DNA of 13,848 nucleotides from assembly GCA_964552035.1 (NCBI GenBank), contig CAZKFN010000065.1:1-13848 (forward strand). The letters are read 5' to 3'. Position 1 is the first letter of the stretch. Every line of letters begins with the position of its first letter. This stretch comes from CAZKFN01 sp964552035 (lineage in GTDB: Bacteria > Bacteroidota > Bacteroidia > Flavobacteriales_E > Vicingaceae). Both the position numbers and the translations under genes were made by a program. Below the pieces are notes generated by a model. It made no database searches. It had not been told where the DNA came from and saw nothing but the letters and a program-made list of their open reading frames with translations. Below are positions 1 through 6,527 of the stretch, piece after piece.

Positions 1-1197
1 AACTGCTTCTATACCCTTTTCAAAACTTTCTACTTTCTCCAGTGTAGCCAAAGGCGCAAATACCTCTTCTGAATGTACCTTCATGGTAGCATTTGTATTG
101 CTTAATAAAGTTGGAGCATAGATATTTTTACTTTCATCCAATACTTTTCCACCCAGCAATACCTCCGCTCCTGAATTAATTGCTTCTTCAACCCAATCCT
201 TTAAACGCTCAAAAGATTTCTTGTCAATTAAAGGACCTACCCAGCAATCGTCATCTGCTGGATTCCCTACTTTCAATAATTTAATTTCGGAAATTAAAGC
301 CGTTTTAAAAGCTTCGAAAATATTTTGGTGCACCAATATCCTTTGAGTAGAAATACAAACTTGACCAGCATATAAATACGTTCCTCTAGCAACTTTTTTT
401 GCAACCTTTTGAAGGTCTACATCTTCATCAATTAAGGTAGCTGCATTACCTCCTAACTCTAGAACAACTTTCTTTTTACCAGAAATGGATTTTAAATACC
501 AGCCTACCTTATCTGAACCTGTAAAAGTTAGCAATTTAGGTCTAGAATCTTTAACCAATAATTCAGCTACATCTGTTCTACAATGAAGCACATTAACCGT
601 ACCTTTAGGATAGTCCAACTGGTCTATTAATTGAGCTAAAAATAAAGCTGTTAGTGGTGCTTGTGGGGGTGGCTTTACAACTATAGAACAACCTACTGCC
701 AACGCCGGTGCTATTTTATGCATCAGTAAATTTAAAGGAAAATTAAAAGGAGTGATTGCCGCTACTACTCCTAATGGGAACCTTTTTGTAAAAGCTGTTC
801 TTCCTTCTGCATTAGAAAAGTCCATGGGAATTACATCTCCCCCAAAACGTTTGGCCTCTTCTATGGCTAGCTTTAAAGTTGCTAAGGAACGGTTTAATTC
901 ACTCTTTGCATAACTTCTTGGTTTTCCAGCTTCGGCAATAATTAATTCTTCAAAGTTCGCAGAATTCTCTTTTAATAAACTATACAATTGCTGTAGTTTT
1001 ATGGCCTTCTTCCCAGCAGACCAGGTTTTAAGAGTTTCAAATGCTCTTTCTGCAGCACTTATAGCTTCATCCATTTGCTCAGCTGTAGCTAAAGGAAGCT
1101 GAGCTAATGTGTTCCCATTGTATTTGTTCACTACTTCACTTGAACCTTCTCCAGTTGCTTGCCATTTGCCGTTGATATAATTTCCTATAAATTTCAT
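1..1197 (-). CDS. NAD(P)-dependent aldehyde dehydrogenase, C-terminus cut by window edge
   Basis: Cytosolic aldehyde dehydrogenase superfamily enzyme that oxidises an aldehyde to a carboxylate (or acyl product) with NAD(P)+. The reading frame is open from the ATG at 1197 to the window edge, giving 399 codons; the family is usually about 470-480 residues, so roughly 75 C-terminal residues are missing. Visible hallmarks are TPFNFP with the oxyanion Asn (N152), the cofactor-binding Lys in VVKP (K175), FTGS (225-228), the general base Glu in ELGGN (E247), the catalytic Cys in GQVCIST (C281), and EEVFAP (377-382), close to the usual EEVFGP. The KRFPLGVVAAITPFNFPLNL stretch resembles lactaldehyde, succinate-semialdehyde or phosphonoacetaldehyde dehydrogenase-like members, but the substrate cannot be fixed from sequence. 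It is divergent from the lipoprotein gene at 1398, with a 200-base spacer. Superfamily assignment is very secure; the substrate is unknown. Confidence 0.93.
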   Translation of the reverse strand, partial: MKFIGNYINGKWQATGEGSSEVVNKYNGNTLAQLPLATAEQMDEAISAAERAFETLKTWSAGKKAIKLQQLYSLLKENSANFEELIIAEAGKPRSYAKSELNRSLATLKLAIEEAKRFGGDVIPMDFSNAEGRTAFTKRFPLGVVAAITPFNFPLNLLMHKIAPALAVGCSIVVKPPPQAPLTALFLAQLIDQLDYPKGTVNVLHCRTDVAELLVKDSRPKLLTFTGSDKVGWYLKSISGKKKVVLELGGNAATLIDEDVDLQKVAKKVARGTYLYAGQVCISTQRILVHQNIFEAFKTALISEIKLLKVGNPADDDCWVGPLIDKKSFERLKDWVEEAINSGAEVLLGGKVLDESKNIYAPTLLSNTNATMKVHSEEVFAPLATLEKVESFEKGIEAV

Positions 1198-1203
1198 ATC
1201 CTA

Positions 1204-1216
1204 TATTTAGTAATAC
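1204..1216. promoter_or_regulatory. Degenerate copy of operator-like palindrome near the aldehyde dehydrogenase start
   Basis: TATTTAGTAATAC lies 7 bases upstream of the ATG at 1197. It is a near-copy, one base shorter on one side, of the perfect palindrome at 1271-1283. The centres of the two sites are about 67 bases apart, inside the divergent spacer. A transcriptional regulator could bind both, but in such AT-rich DNA chance is a real alternative. This is inference only. Confidence 0.25.
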
Positions 1217-1270
1217 ATAAACAATTTCTTTTTATAAAAAGTTCATTAACTCCCCTATTAAAAACTGATT

Positions 1271-1283
1271 TATTTACTAAATA
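1271..1283. promoter_or_regulatory. Perfect 13-bp palindrome (TATTTA-C-TAAATA) in divergent spacer
   Basis: The sequence TATTTACTAAATA is self-complementary around a central C. It lies between the divergent aldehyde dehydrogenase (start 1197) and lipoprotein (start 1398) genes. A related element is at 1204-1216, and the downstream flanks are also similar (TACATAAAC versus TACAAAC). The arrangement would suit a dimeric regulator controlling one or both genes. No recognisable TAnnTTTG promoter element was found on either strand of this spacer (1198-1397), which otherwise holds only AT-rich sequence and no small gene. Confidence 0.3.
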
Positions 1284-1397
1284 CAAACCCAAAAACAGAC
1301 TTTGAATCATACATTTTTAATCTTAATGAAATAAAAACTTTATTTTTATGCTAATTATTTTTTACATATTTTTATAAAAATTATAAACAACATAACT

Positions 1398-2585
1398 ATG
1401 AGACATTTAAACTTACTTATTTCAACGGCATTTGTTTCTTTAATGCTATTATTTGCTATTTCTTGTAAAAAGGAAAGCAACAATCCAAGCAATACACCTA
1501 ATAAGCCTTCTACTAATAAGGTTAGCAACTACATTGAAGTTCAGAATTCTAAATTGATTGACTCGCCTTTGCCTTCAAATTCGAGTAATGAAGTTTTAGC
1601 TTCTGTTAGTGGAAACTCCAATGTTCTTAGAGGAGGTAGTAATCAATTTAAGATTAGCTCTTTAAATGGTTTTAAGAAAGTATTAATTGGTATCAATGAC
1701 ATAAAAGAGCACCTTGAATTAAGTGCTACTAACTTATTAAAAGATGGTGGCGATACCAGTGATCTTTATGTTCCTATTGCCATAAATTCTAATTTACCTA
1801 CTAATAATTTTATAATTAAAATAGCAATTGTAGATGAAGATGGGGAATATAGTAATGTTCAATCCATTTCTCTAAATACCATTGAAAAAGCTAATATTGG
1901 AAATCTACAAGTTTCCGTTTCTTGGGATCAAGAAAATGATGTGGACTTACATTTAATTTTGCCGGATCAAAGACATATTGGTTATTATGAGACAATGAAA
2001 GCCATAGACCCAGATGATGATGATACCATAGAGGATAAGCTATATGAATATCTTTATGAAAATGCTTCTAATTATAATGAAGAATTAGAATTAAGTAAAT
2101 TGATTATGGATTTCTATAAAAATTCAGAAGAAGGTAAAAAGATATTAGCCTTTTTAGATCTAGATTCCAATCCAATTTGTCTGCTTGACTATTTTAATAA
2201 TGAAAGTATCATTTTCCCAGGAATTGTTCCCAGTGGAGAATATAAAGTAAACTTGGATTTATTTAGTAATTGTGGAATAGCTGCTAATACTAATTATGTA
2301 ATAACGGTAAGATATTTAGACCAATTAATTACTACATCTGTTTCTTCAAACCCCTATAGTGGTTATTTAGTCCCAGCTGATGCGAATAATCCAAATGATG
2401 ATGGTGAAACCATTCTTACATTTAACGTTAACTCTAATGACATAAGTGTAGCAAACCAAAATACTGAAACTGAAGTTAACTATATCTTACATGCTAAATA
2501 CGGAAATTTAAGTTCTAGTAGCAATAAACCTAACTTTAAAAGTCAATTTGAAGTTATGCGTCATAAAAGAGCTATGATGAAATAA
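1398..2585 (+). CDS. Lipoprotein with YfaP/DUF2135-like domain
   Basis: Predicted lipoprotein of 395 residues. A Sec signal of about 22 residues ends in a lipobox with Cys23 (FAISC, then KK), so the mature protein should be lipid-anchored in the cell envelope. A Ser/Asn/Pro-rich linker follows. Residues ~171-190 read VSVSWDQENDVDLHLILPD, the W-x-DvDLH-x-x-P signature of the YfaP/DUF2135 family. The second half of that domain seems to resume at ~250 (LDLDSNPICLLD, then PSGEYKVNLDLFSNC at ~278-292). Between them lies an acidic, helix-prone insert (~200-250) starting with DPDDDD. The C-terminal ~100 residues are beta-rich, ending basic (MRHKRAMMK). It is monocistronic: a divergent spacer upstream and a terminator directly downstream. 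The molecular role is unknown; the Asp clusters could bind a divalent metal, but that is a guess. Confidence 0.8.
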   Translation: MRHLNLLISTAFVSLMLLFAISCKKESNNPSNTPNKPSTNKVSNYIEVQNSKLIDSPLPSNSSNEVLASVSGNSNVLRGGSNQFKISSLNGFKKVLIGINDIKEHLELSATNLLKDGGDTSDLYVPIAINSNLPTNNFIIKIAIVDEDGEYSNVQSISLNTIEKANIGNLQVSVSWDQENDVDLHLILPDQRHIGYYETMKAIDPDDDDTIEDKLYEYLYENASNYNEELELSKLIMDFYKNSEEGKKILAFLDLDSNPICLLDYFNNESIIFPGIVPSGEYKVNLDLFSNCGIAANTNYVITVRYLDQLITTSVSSNPYSGYLVPADANNPNDDGETILTFNVNSNDISVANQNTETEVNYILHAKYGNLSSSSNKPNFKSQFEVMRHKRAMMK

Positions 2586-2607
2586 AAAACCAAATTAGAA
2601 GTAAATA

Positions 2608-2646
2608 AAGCCAAAAAGGAAATTAGGTTTCTTTTTGGCTTTTTTA
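2608..2646 (+). terminator. Rho-independent terminator after the DUF2135-like lipoprotein gene
   Basis: Arms AAGCCAAAAAG(G)AAA (2608-2622) and TTTCTTTTTGGCTT (2628-2641) pair with one bulged G around a 5-base loop. The hairpin runs straight into a T-rich tail (2641-2646). It begins 22 bases after the TAA at 2583-2585. The hairpin is nearly symmetric, but no convergent gene uses it here. Confidence 0.8.
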
Positions 2647-2725
2647 TTTAAAGGATTTATACTTTGATTTAATTAATCGAATTGGATTTCAAAAATATTA
2701 TCATTTATCATAACTTCGCATTCTG

Positions 2726-2733
2726 TAAGTTTG
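2726..2733 (+). promoter_or_regulatory. Candidate Bacteroidota -7 element for lpd
   Basis: TAAGTTTG matches the TAnnTTTG -7 consensus of Bacteroidota housekeeping promoters. It lies 31 bases before the lpd ATG, implying a 5' leader of roughly 25 bases. No TTG -33 element is visible at the expected 17-23 base distance, so this is only a half-match. The remaining spacer (2647-2764) shows no gene. Confidence 0.4.
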
Positions 2734-2764
2734 TCATTTAATAACCATCATATATTAAGAAATA

Positions 2765-4153
2765 ATGAATTTTGATTTAATTGTATTGGGGAGTGGTCCC
2801 GGCGGGTATGTAGCTGCCATAAGAGCATCGCAATTGGGCTTAAAAACTGCCATTGTAGAAAGAGAGTCTCTTGGCGGTATATGCTTGAATTGGGGTTGTA
2901 TTCCTACCAAAGCACTGTTAAAAAGTGCCAACGTTTTTGAATACATCAAAAATGCTAAAGAATACGGTATAGAAGTAAAAGATAGTAAAGTAAACTTTAC
3001 CGATGTAGTAAAACGTAGTCGTGGTGTTGCTGAAGGTATGAGCAAAGGAGTTCAATTCTTGTTGAAAAAGAACAAAATTGAAGTGATTATGGGAGAAGGA
3101 AAAGTTAAAACCGGAAAGAAAATCGAAGTAACCGACAAGGATGGTAAAAAACAGGAAATTTCTGCCCAAAATATTATCATAGCCACTGGTGGAAGATCAA
3201 GAGTTTTACCCAACTTACCTCAAGATGGTAAAAAAATCATTGGATATAGAGAAGCATTAGCTTTAAAAGAAATGCCTAAGAAAATGGTAATTGTAGGTTC
3301 TGGTGCCATTGGAGTTGAATTCGCTTACTTTTATCATGCTATGGGAGTTGAAGTAACCATAGTAGAATACATGCCCAACATTGTACCTGTAGAAGATGAG
3401 GAAGTTTCCAAGCAATTGGCTAGATCTTTTAAGAAAAGCGGTATGAAGATTATGACCGATTCCGAAGTAACAAAAGTGGATACTTCTGGGAAAGGCTGTA
3501 AAGTTAGTATTAAGACCAAGAAAGGTGAAGAAACTATTGATTGTGATGTTGTACTTTCTGCCGTTGGAGTTGTAGCCAACATTGAGAACATCGGTCTAGA
3601 AGATGTTGGAATTAAAACCGATAAAGGGAAAATCCTTGTCAATGATTTTTACGAAACAAACATCTCTGGGTATTATGCCATTGGGGATTGTGTTCCAGGT
3701 CAAGCCCTAGCTCACGTCGCATCAGCTGAAGGAATTATATGTGTAGAGAAAATTGCTGGACAAAATCCTCAAGCTTTGGATTATAACAACATCCCTGGAT
3801 GTACCTATGCCTCTCCTGAAATAGCTTCTGTAGGATATACCGAAAAGGCTGCTAAAGAAGCAGGATACGAGCTTAAAGTTGGGAAATTCCCTTTCTCAGC
3901 TTCTGGAAAAGCATCTGCTGCAGGACATACAGAAGGTTTTGTAAAAGTAATTTACGATGCTAAATATGGTGAATTACTGGGTGCACACATGATTGGTGCC
4001 AACGTTACGGAAATGATTGCTGAATTAGTTGCTGCTAGAAAGCTAGAAACTACTGCTCATGAAATTCTGAAGACGGTTCACCCACACCCTACCTTAAGTG
4101 AAGCTGTTATGGAAGCTACGGCAGCAGCTTATGGGGAAGTAATTCACTTATAA
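2765..4153 (+). CDS. lpdA: Dihydrolipoyl dehydrogenase (E3)
   Basis: FAD-dependent disulfide oxidoreductase that reoxidises the dihydrolipoyl groups of pyruvate and 2-oxoglutarate dehydrogenase complexes, of branched-chain complexes and of the glycine cleavage system, passing electrons to NAD+ in the cytosol. At 462 residues it is full length. Residues 9-14 (GSGPGG) form the FAD Rossmann motif. The redox disulfide is C40-x4-C45 in GGICLNWGCIPTKA. A second GSGAIG motif near 178 binds NAD. The second FAD contact is YAIGDC near 300. The C-terminal dimerisation domain carries the catalytic His-Glu pair in HPHPTLSE (H441, E446). The ATG at 2765 places the Rossmann motif at the usual distance from the N-terminus. 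No E1 or E2 gene adjoins it, so it is a stand-alone E3 gene. It is followed by a strong terminator. All key residues are present. Confidence 0.97.
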   Translation: MNFDLIVLGSGPGGYVAAIRASQLGLKTAIVERESLGGICLNWGCIPTKALLKSANVFEYIKNAKEYGIEVKDSKVNFTDVVKRSRGVAEGMSKGVQFLLKKNKIEVIMGEGKVKTGKKIEVTDKDGKKQEISAQNIIIATGGRSRVLPNLPQDGKKIIGYREALALKEMPKKMVIVGSGAIGVEFAYFYHAMGVEVTIVEYMPNIVPVEDEEVSKQLARSFKKSGMKIMTDSEVTKVDTSGKGCKVSIKTKKGEETIDCDVVLSAVGVVANIENIGLEDVGIKTDKGKILVNDFYETNISGYYAIGDCVPGQALAHVASAEGIICVEKIAGQNPQALDYNNIPGCTYASPEIASVGYTEKAAKEAGYELKVGKFPFSASGKASAAGHTEGFVKVIYDAKYGELLGAHMIGANVTEMIAELVAARKLETTAHEILKTVHPHPTLSEAVMEATAAAYGEVIHL

Positions 4154-4187
4154 TCAAAAGCTCTGTGAATATTTTATTAACCTATAG

Positions 4188-4214
4188 CCGTGTGGGATTA
4201 CCACACGGTTTTTT
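4188..4214 (+). terminator. Terminator/attenuator hairpin between lpd and the prenyltransferase
   Basis: Perfect 8-bp GC-rich arms CCGTGTGG (4188-4195) and CCACACGG (4201-4208), a GATTA loop, then six T (4209-4214): a textbook intrinsic terminator 34 bases after the lpd stop. It ends only 11 bases before the ATG at 4226, leaving no room for a promoter in between. Transcription of the next gene must read through it or start at or before it, so it may act as an attenuator. Confidence 0.9.
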
Positions 4215-4225
4215 CATTATTTAAA

Positions 4226-5092
4226 ATGCAAAAATCAACTGTTAGTAATTTCTTTTCACTCGTCAAATTCAGTCATACCTTATTTGCTTTACCCTTTGCA
4301 ATGATTGGTTATTTCATGGGTATAAAATTTTCAATCCACGAATTTGAATGGAGCTTATTTTTAAAAGTAATATTGTGCATGGTTTTCGCTAGAAGTGCTG
4401 CCATGGCTTTTAATAGATATATTGATAGAGATATTGATTTAGCCAATACGCGTACGGCTAAAGTAAGGGAAATACCTAGAGGTGCTATCTCTCCTAGGGC
4501 AGCTTTAATTTTTGTCCTTGTCAACGCTCTGCTTTTTGTGTTCACCACCTACTTTATTAATCCCATTTGTTTTTATCTCTCGCCGATTGCCTTATTGGTA
4601 ATTTTGGGATACAGTTACACCAAGCGTTTTACTGCACTTTGCCATGTTATTTTAGGTTTAGGATTATCCTTTGCCCCCATTGGTGCTTATTTAGCCGTAG
4701 TAGGAAAATTTTCAACACTTCCTGTATTGCTTTCTATAGCAGTACTATTTTGGGTAAGTGGATTTGATATGATATATTCACTCCAAGATAAAAATTTTGA
4801 TAGCAAAATGAAATTGCACTCAATTCCCGTATCTATAGGAGCAAAGGGAAGTTTAATGCTATCTGCTATTTTTCATCTTGTTACCGCCACAATTATTATC
4901 TATATCACTTTTGCAGCAAATGGCAATTATTTATTCTGGATAGGTAGCTGTATTTTTATTGCCCTATTAAACTATCAACATTTAATTGTAAAACCTAATG
5001 ATCTATCTAAAGTTAACGTAGCTTTCTTTACTACGAATGGTTTTGCAAGCCTAATCTTTTCTATCTTTGTAATCAGTAGCTTTTATTTTTAG
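4226..5092 (+). CDS. mqnP: UbiA-family prenyltransferase, probably MqnP of the futalosine menaquinone pathway
   Basis: Integral membrane aromatic prenyltransferase that attaches a polyprenyl chain to an aromatic acid. Using the ATG at 4226 it has 288 residues and about 8-9 hydrophobic helices. The two Mg-diphosphate motifs of the UbiA family are intact: N63-x3-D67-x3-D71 in NRYIDRDID, and D181/D188/D192 in GFDMIYSLQDKNFD followed by LHSIP. The KFSHTLFALPFA N-terminus, FARSAAMAFNRYIDR, GYSYTKRFT and SFAPIGAYLAV read like the 'putative 4-hydroxybenzoate polyprenyltransferase' group that includes MqnP. Since Bacteroidota use menaquinone, MqnP is likelier than UbiA. An in-frame GTG at 4190 would add 12 residues, but it lies inside the terminator hairpin and the extra residues are not family-like, so I reject it. 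The stop is 6 bases before the PAP2 gene, so the two are probably co-transcribed. Confidence 0.87.
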   Translation: MQKSTVSNFFSLVKFSHTLFALPFAMIGYFMGIKFSIHEFEWSLFLKVILCMVFARSAAMAFNRYIDRDIDLANTRTAKVREIPRGAISPRAALIFVLVNALLFVFTTYFINPICFYLSPIALLVILGYSYTKRFTALCHVILGLGLSFAPIGAYLAVVGKFSTLPVLLSIAVLFWVSGFDMIYSLQDKNFDSKMKLHSIPVSIGAKGSLMLSAIFHLVTATIIIYITFAANGNYLFWIGSCIFIALLNYQHLIVKPNDLSKVNVAFFTTNGFASLIFSIFVISSFYF

Positions 5093-5098
5093 CTTAAA

Positions 5099-6055
5099 AT
5101 GTTTACAACAGAAATCATCCACTTCCTTCAACAAATTGATGGAACTGTATTCCATGCTTTTATGGTTCTAGTTTCAGCTATGGGAATTACTCCATGGATT
5201 ATTACTGTTGTTATAGGGATAACTTTTGCCATTGATTTTAAAAAGGGCTTAGTTTTAATCAACCTTGTAGCTTGGACTGCCTTTATCACTATTTTTGCTA
5301 AAGAACAAGTGAATTACCCTAGGCCTAGCCAAATTGATAGCCAATTAAAGTTTAGCCAATACGAAAAAATAGATCAGGATTATAGTCATTTGTTGCCAAC
5401 TTCTTTTTTTGAAGTTTTATCAGAGGAATTAATTGAAAAAGTTGCACCCAGCAATATAGACTTAATGGGATTCCCTTCTGGACACACCTCGGCTCAAGTT
5501 GCACTTTGGATGGGGCTTGCATTTCTATTTAAAAAACGATGGATAAAAATCACAGGGATTATTGTTGTTCTGCTAACTGGGCTTTCAAGAATGTATTTGG
5601 GGAGTCATTTTTTAGGCGACATCATTGGAGGGCTTCTAATTGGGCTAGCTATTTCTCTCATCTTAATCAGCTTAATCCAAAGAACAAAGTATATGAAAAA
5701 GCAAACTCACGATACCAAAAGTCTTTTATTTTTATGGCTTCCCTTTTTTCTAATTGCCCTTGCTCCATACACCCCCCATTGGCTTAGCGGAAGTGTCATA
5801 GGAATTAACCTAGCTGCCTTACTTGTTATTTTAAAAAGAAATTTCCCCATCTTCCATAGCGTTACTTGGAAAAGAATTGCTGCTGCAGCCATTACTTTAA
5901 CTTTCTTTTTTATTGCTTTCTATTATAGCTATAATGTTAAATTTAGCAATAACGATTACATCGATATCATCCTGATTGCTTTACTCACCTTTGGAATTAT
6001 AAAAGGTTCCATTTTTATTAACCGAAAACTGCACTTTATTAATTTTAAGGTTTAA
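5099..6055 (+). CDS. PAP2-family membrane phosphatase with extended C-terminus
   Basis: Polytopic membrane phosphatase of the type 2 phosphatidic acid phosphatase superfamily, likely acting on a lipid (di)phosphate such as undecaprenyl diphosphate, phosphatidate or phosphatidylglycerol phosphate at the outer face of the inner membrane. All three signature motifs are intact: K67-x6-R74-P75 (KEQVNYPRP), PSGH at 125-128, and S162-R163-x5-H169-x3-D173 (SRMYLGSHFLGD). About 50 polar residues separate motifs 1 and 2, a typical extracytoplasmic loop but on the long side. Beyond the catalytic core, residues ~205-318 add about four more hydrophobic segments (near 208-222, 232-246, 263-280 and 290-307) not needed for PAP2 catalysis. 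It starts 6 bases after the prenyltransferase stop, so one transcript is likely. The exact substrate is not deducible. Confidence 0.88.
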   Translation: MFTTEIIHFLQQIDGTVFHAFMVLVSAMGITPWIITVVIGITFAIDFKKGLVLINLVAWTAFITIFAKEQVNYPRPSQIDSQLKFSQYEKIDQDYSHLLPTSFFEVLSEELIEKVAPSNIDLMGFPSGHTSAQVALWMGLAFLFKKRWIKITGIIVVLLTGLSRMYLGSHFLGDIIGGLLIGLAISLILISLIQRTKYMKKQTHDTKSLLFLWLPFFLIALAPYTPHWLSGSVIGINLAALLVILKRNFPIFHSVTWKRIAAAAITLTFFFIAFYYSYNVKFSNNDYIDIILIALLTFGIIKGSIFINRKLHFINFKV

Positions 6056-6092
6056 TTACACTTTGTAAAATCATTAAAATAAATAATTCCTT

Positions 6093-6100
6093 TATATTTG
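6093..6100 (+). promoter_or_regulatory. Candidate -7 element immediately before the His/Cys-rich protein gene
   Basis: TATATTTG matches TAnnTTTG exactly. A TTTG at 6062-6065 could serve as the -33 element, but the 27-base spacing exceeds the usual 17-23. If used, transcription would begin around 6105-6108, at or just after the GTG codons at 6102/6105, giving a leaderless or nearly leaderless mRNA. Either this is the promoter of the metal-uptake operon or the match is fortuitous. Confidence 0.35.
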
Positions 6101-6101
6101 T

Positions 6102-6416
6102 GTGGTGGAAATAAAAAGACGTCTATTTTCTATCCCTTTACTGGTAGTGCTGTTCTTGGCCATTGTCCCAGCGGAAACCTTTCATAAACACCAATTTGAA
6201 TCGGTGATTTGCCATGAAAGTATCCATCATTTTGAAAACGATCATTTTGAATGTGAACTTTGCGATTTTATACTTCCAGTATTTGACTCCCAGACTTTTC
6301 AATTACATTTTAATTTAAGTAACACTTATTATTCTTATTCAAATACAACAGTTCGTTCTATTACCCCTGCTCATTTTTCCCTTCCTTCTTATAGGGCGCC
6401 TCCTCTATTTTTTTAA
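6102..6416 (+). CDS. Small exported His/Cys-rich protein upstream of TonB receptor
   Basis: Protein of about 104 residues with no ATG near its 5' end; GTG codons at 6102 and 6105 are the candidate starts, and the second (then EIKRR) gives the better signal peptide. Residues ~8-24 form one hydrophobic segment ending VPAE, so it is exported or membrane-anchored. Directly after it, residues 28-54 hold six His and three Cys: HKH, C37-H38, HH, DH, and C51-E-L-C54 followed by D. This cluster suits transition-metal binding. The C-terminus ends in a proline-bearing YRAPPLFF. Small proteins of this kind commonly precede TonB receptors in Bacteroidota, often with metal-related annotations, but I know of no proven function. 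The receptor gene begins 111 bases downstream on the same strand. Confidence 0.65.
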   Translation: MVEIKRRLFSIPLLVVLFLAIVPAETFHKHQFESVICHESIHHFENDHFECELCDFILPVFDSQTFQLHFNLSNTYYSYSNTTVRSITPAHFSLPSYRAPPLFF

Positions 6417-6443
6417 TCTCTTCTTCCATTTTATCTAACCTAA

Positions 6444-6475
6444 TTGAGAATTACACAGTTATTCGTACTTCTCAA
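6444..6475 (+). other. Inverted repeat/hairpin in the leader of the TonB receptor gene
   Basis: TTGAGAATTAC (6444-6454) and GTACTTCTCAA (6465-6475) pair over 11 positions with a single T-C mismatch, enclosing a 10-base loop. No T-run follows, so it is not a standard terminator. It lies between the small His/Cys gene and the receptor ATG at 6528. It could be an operator, an mRNA processing or stability element, or part of a translational control structure. Otherwise the 6417-6527 spacer is T-rich with no other recognisable signal. Confidence 0.4.
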
Positions 6476-6527
6476 AAATGGATTTTAACAATTTAGCCTA
6501 TTTTTCGTTTATTCTAATTTTTTTTAA

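Noticed and set aside
1298..1306. TAnnTTTG-type promoter for the lipoprotein at 1398
   Set aside because: AGACTTTG has the wrong first two bases, and no other match occurs in the 200-base spacer.
2918..3642. Minus-strand open frames inside lpd
   Set aside because: They are antisense shadows of a fully conserved enzyme, with no motifs and Phe/Ser/Thr-rich composition.
4190..4225. GTG-initiated 12-residue N-terminal extension of the prenyltransferase
   Set aside because: The codons lie in the stem, loop and T-tail of a terminator, and the ATG at 4226 gives the family-typical N-terminus directly before KFSHTLFALPFA.
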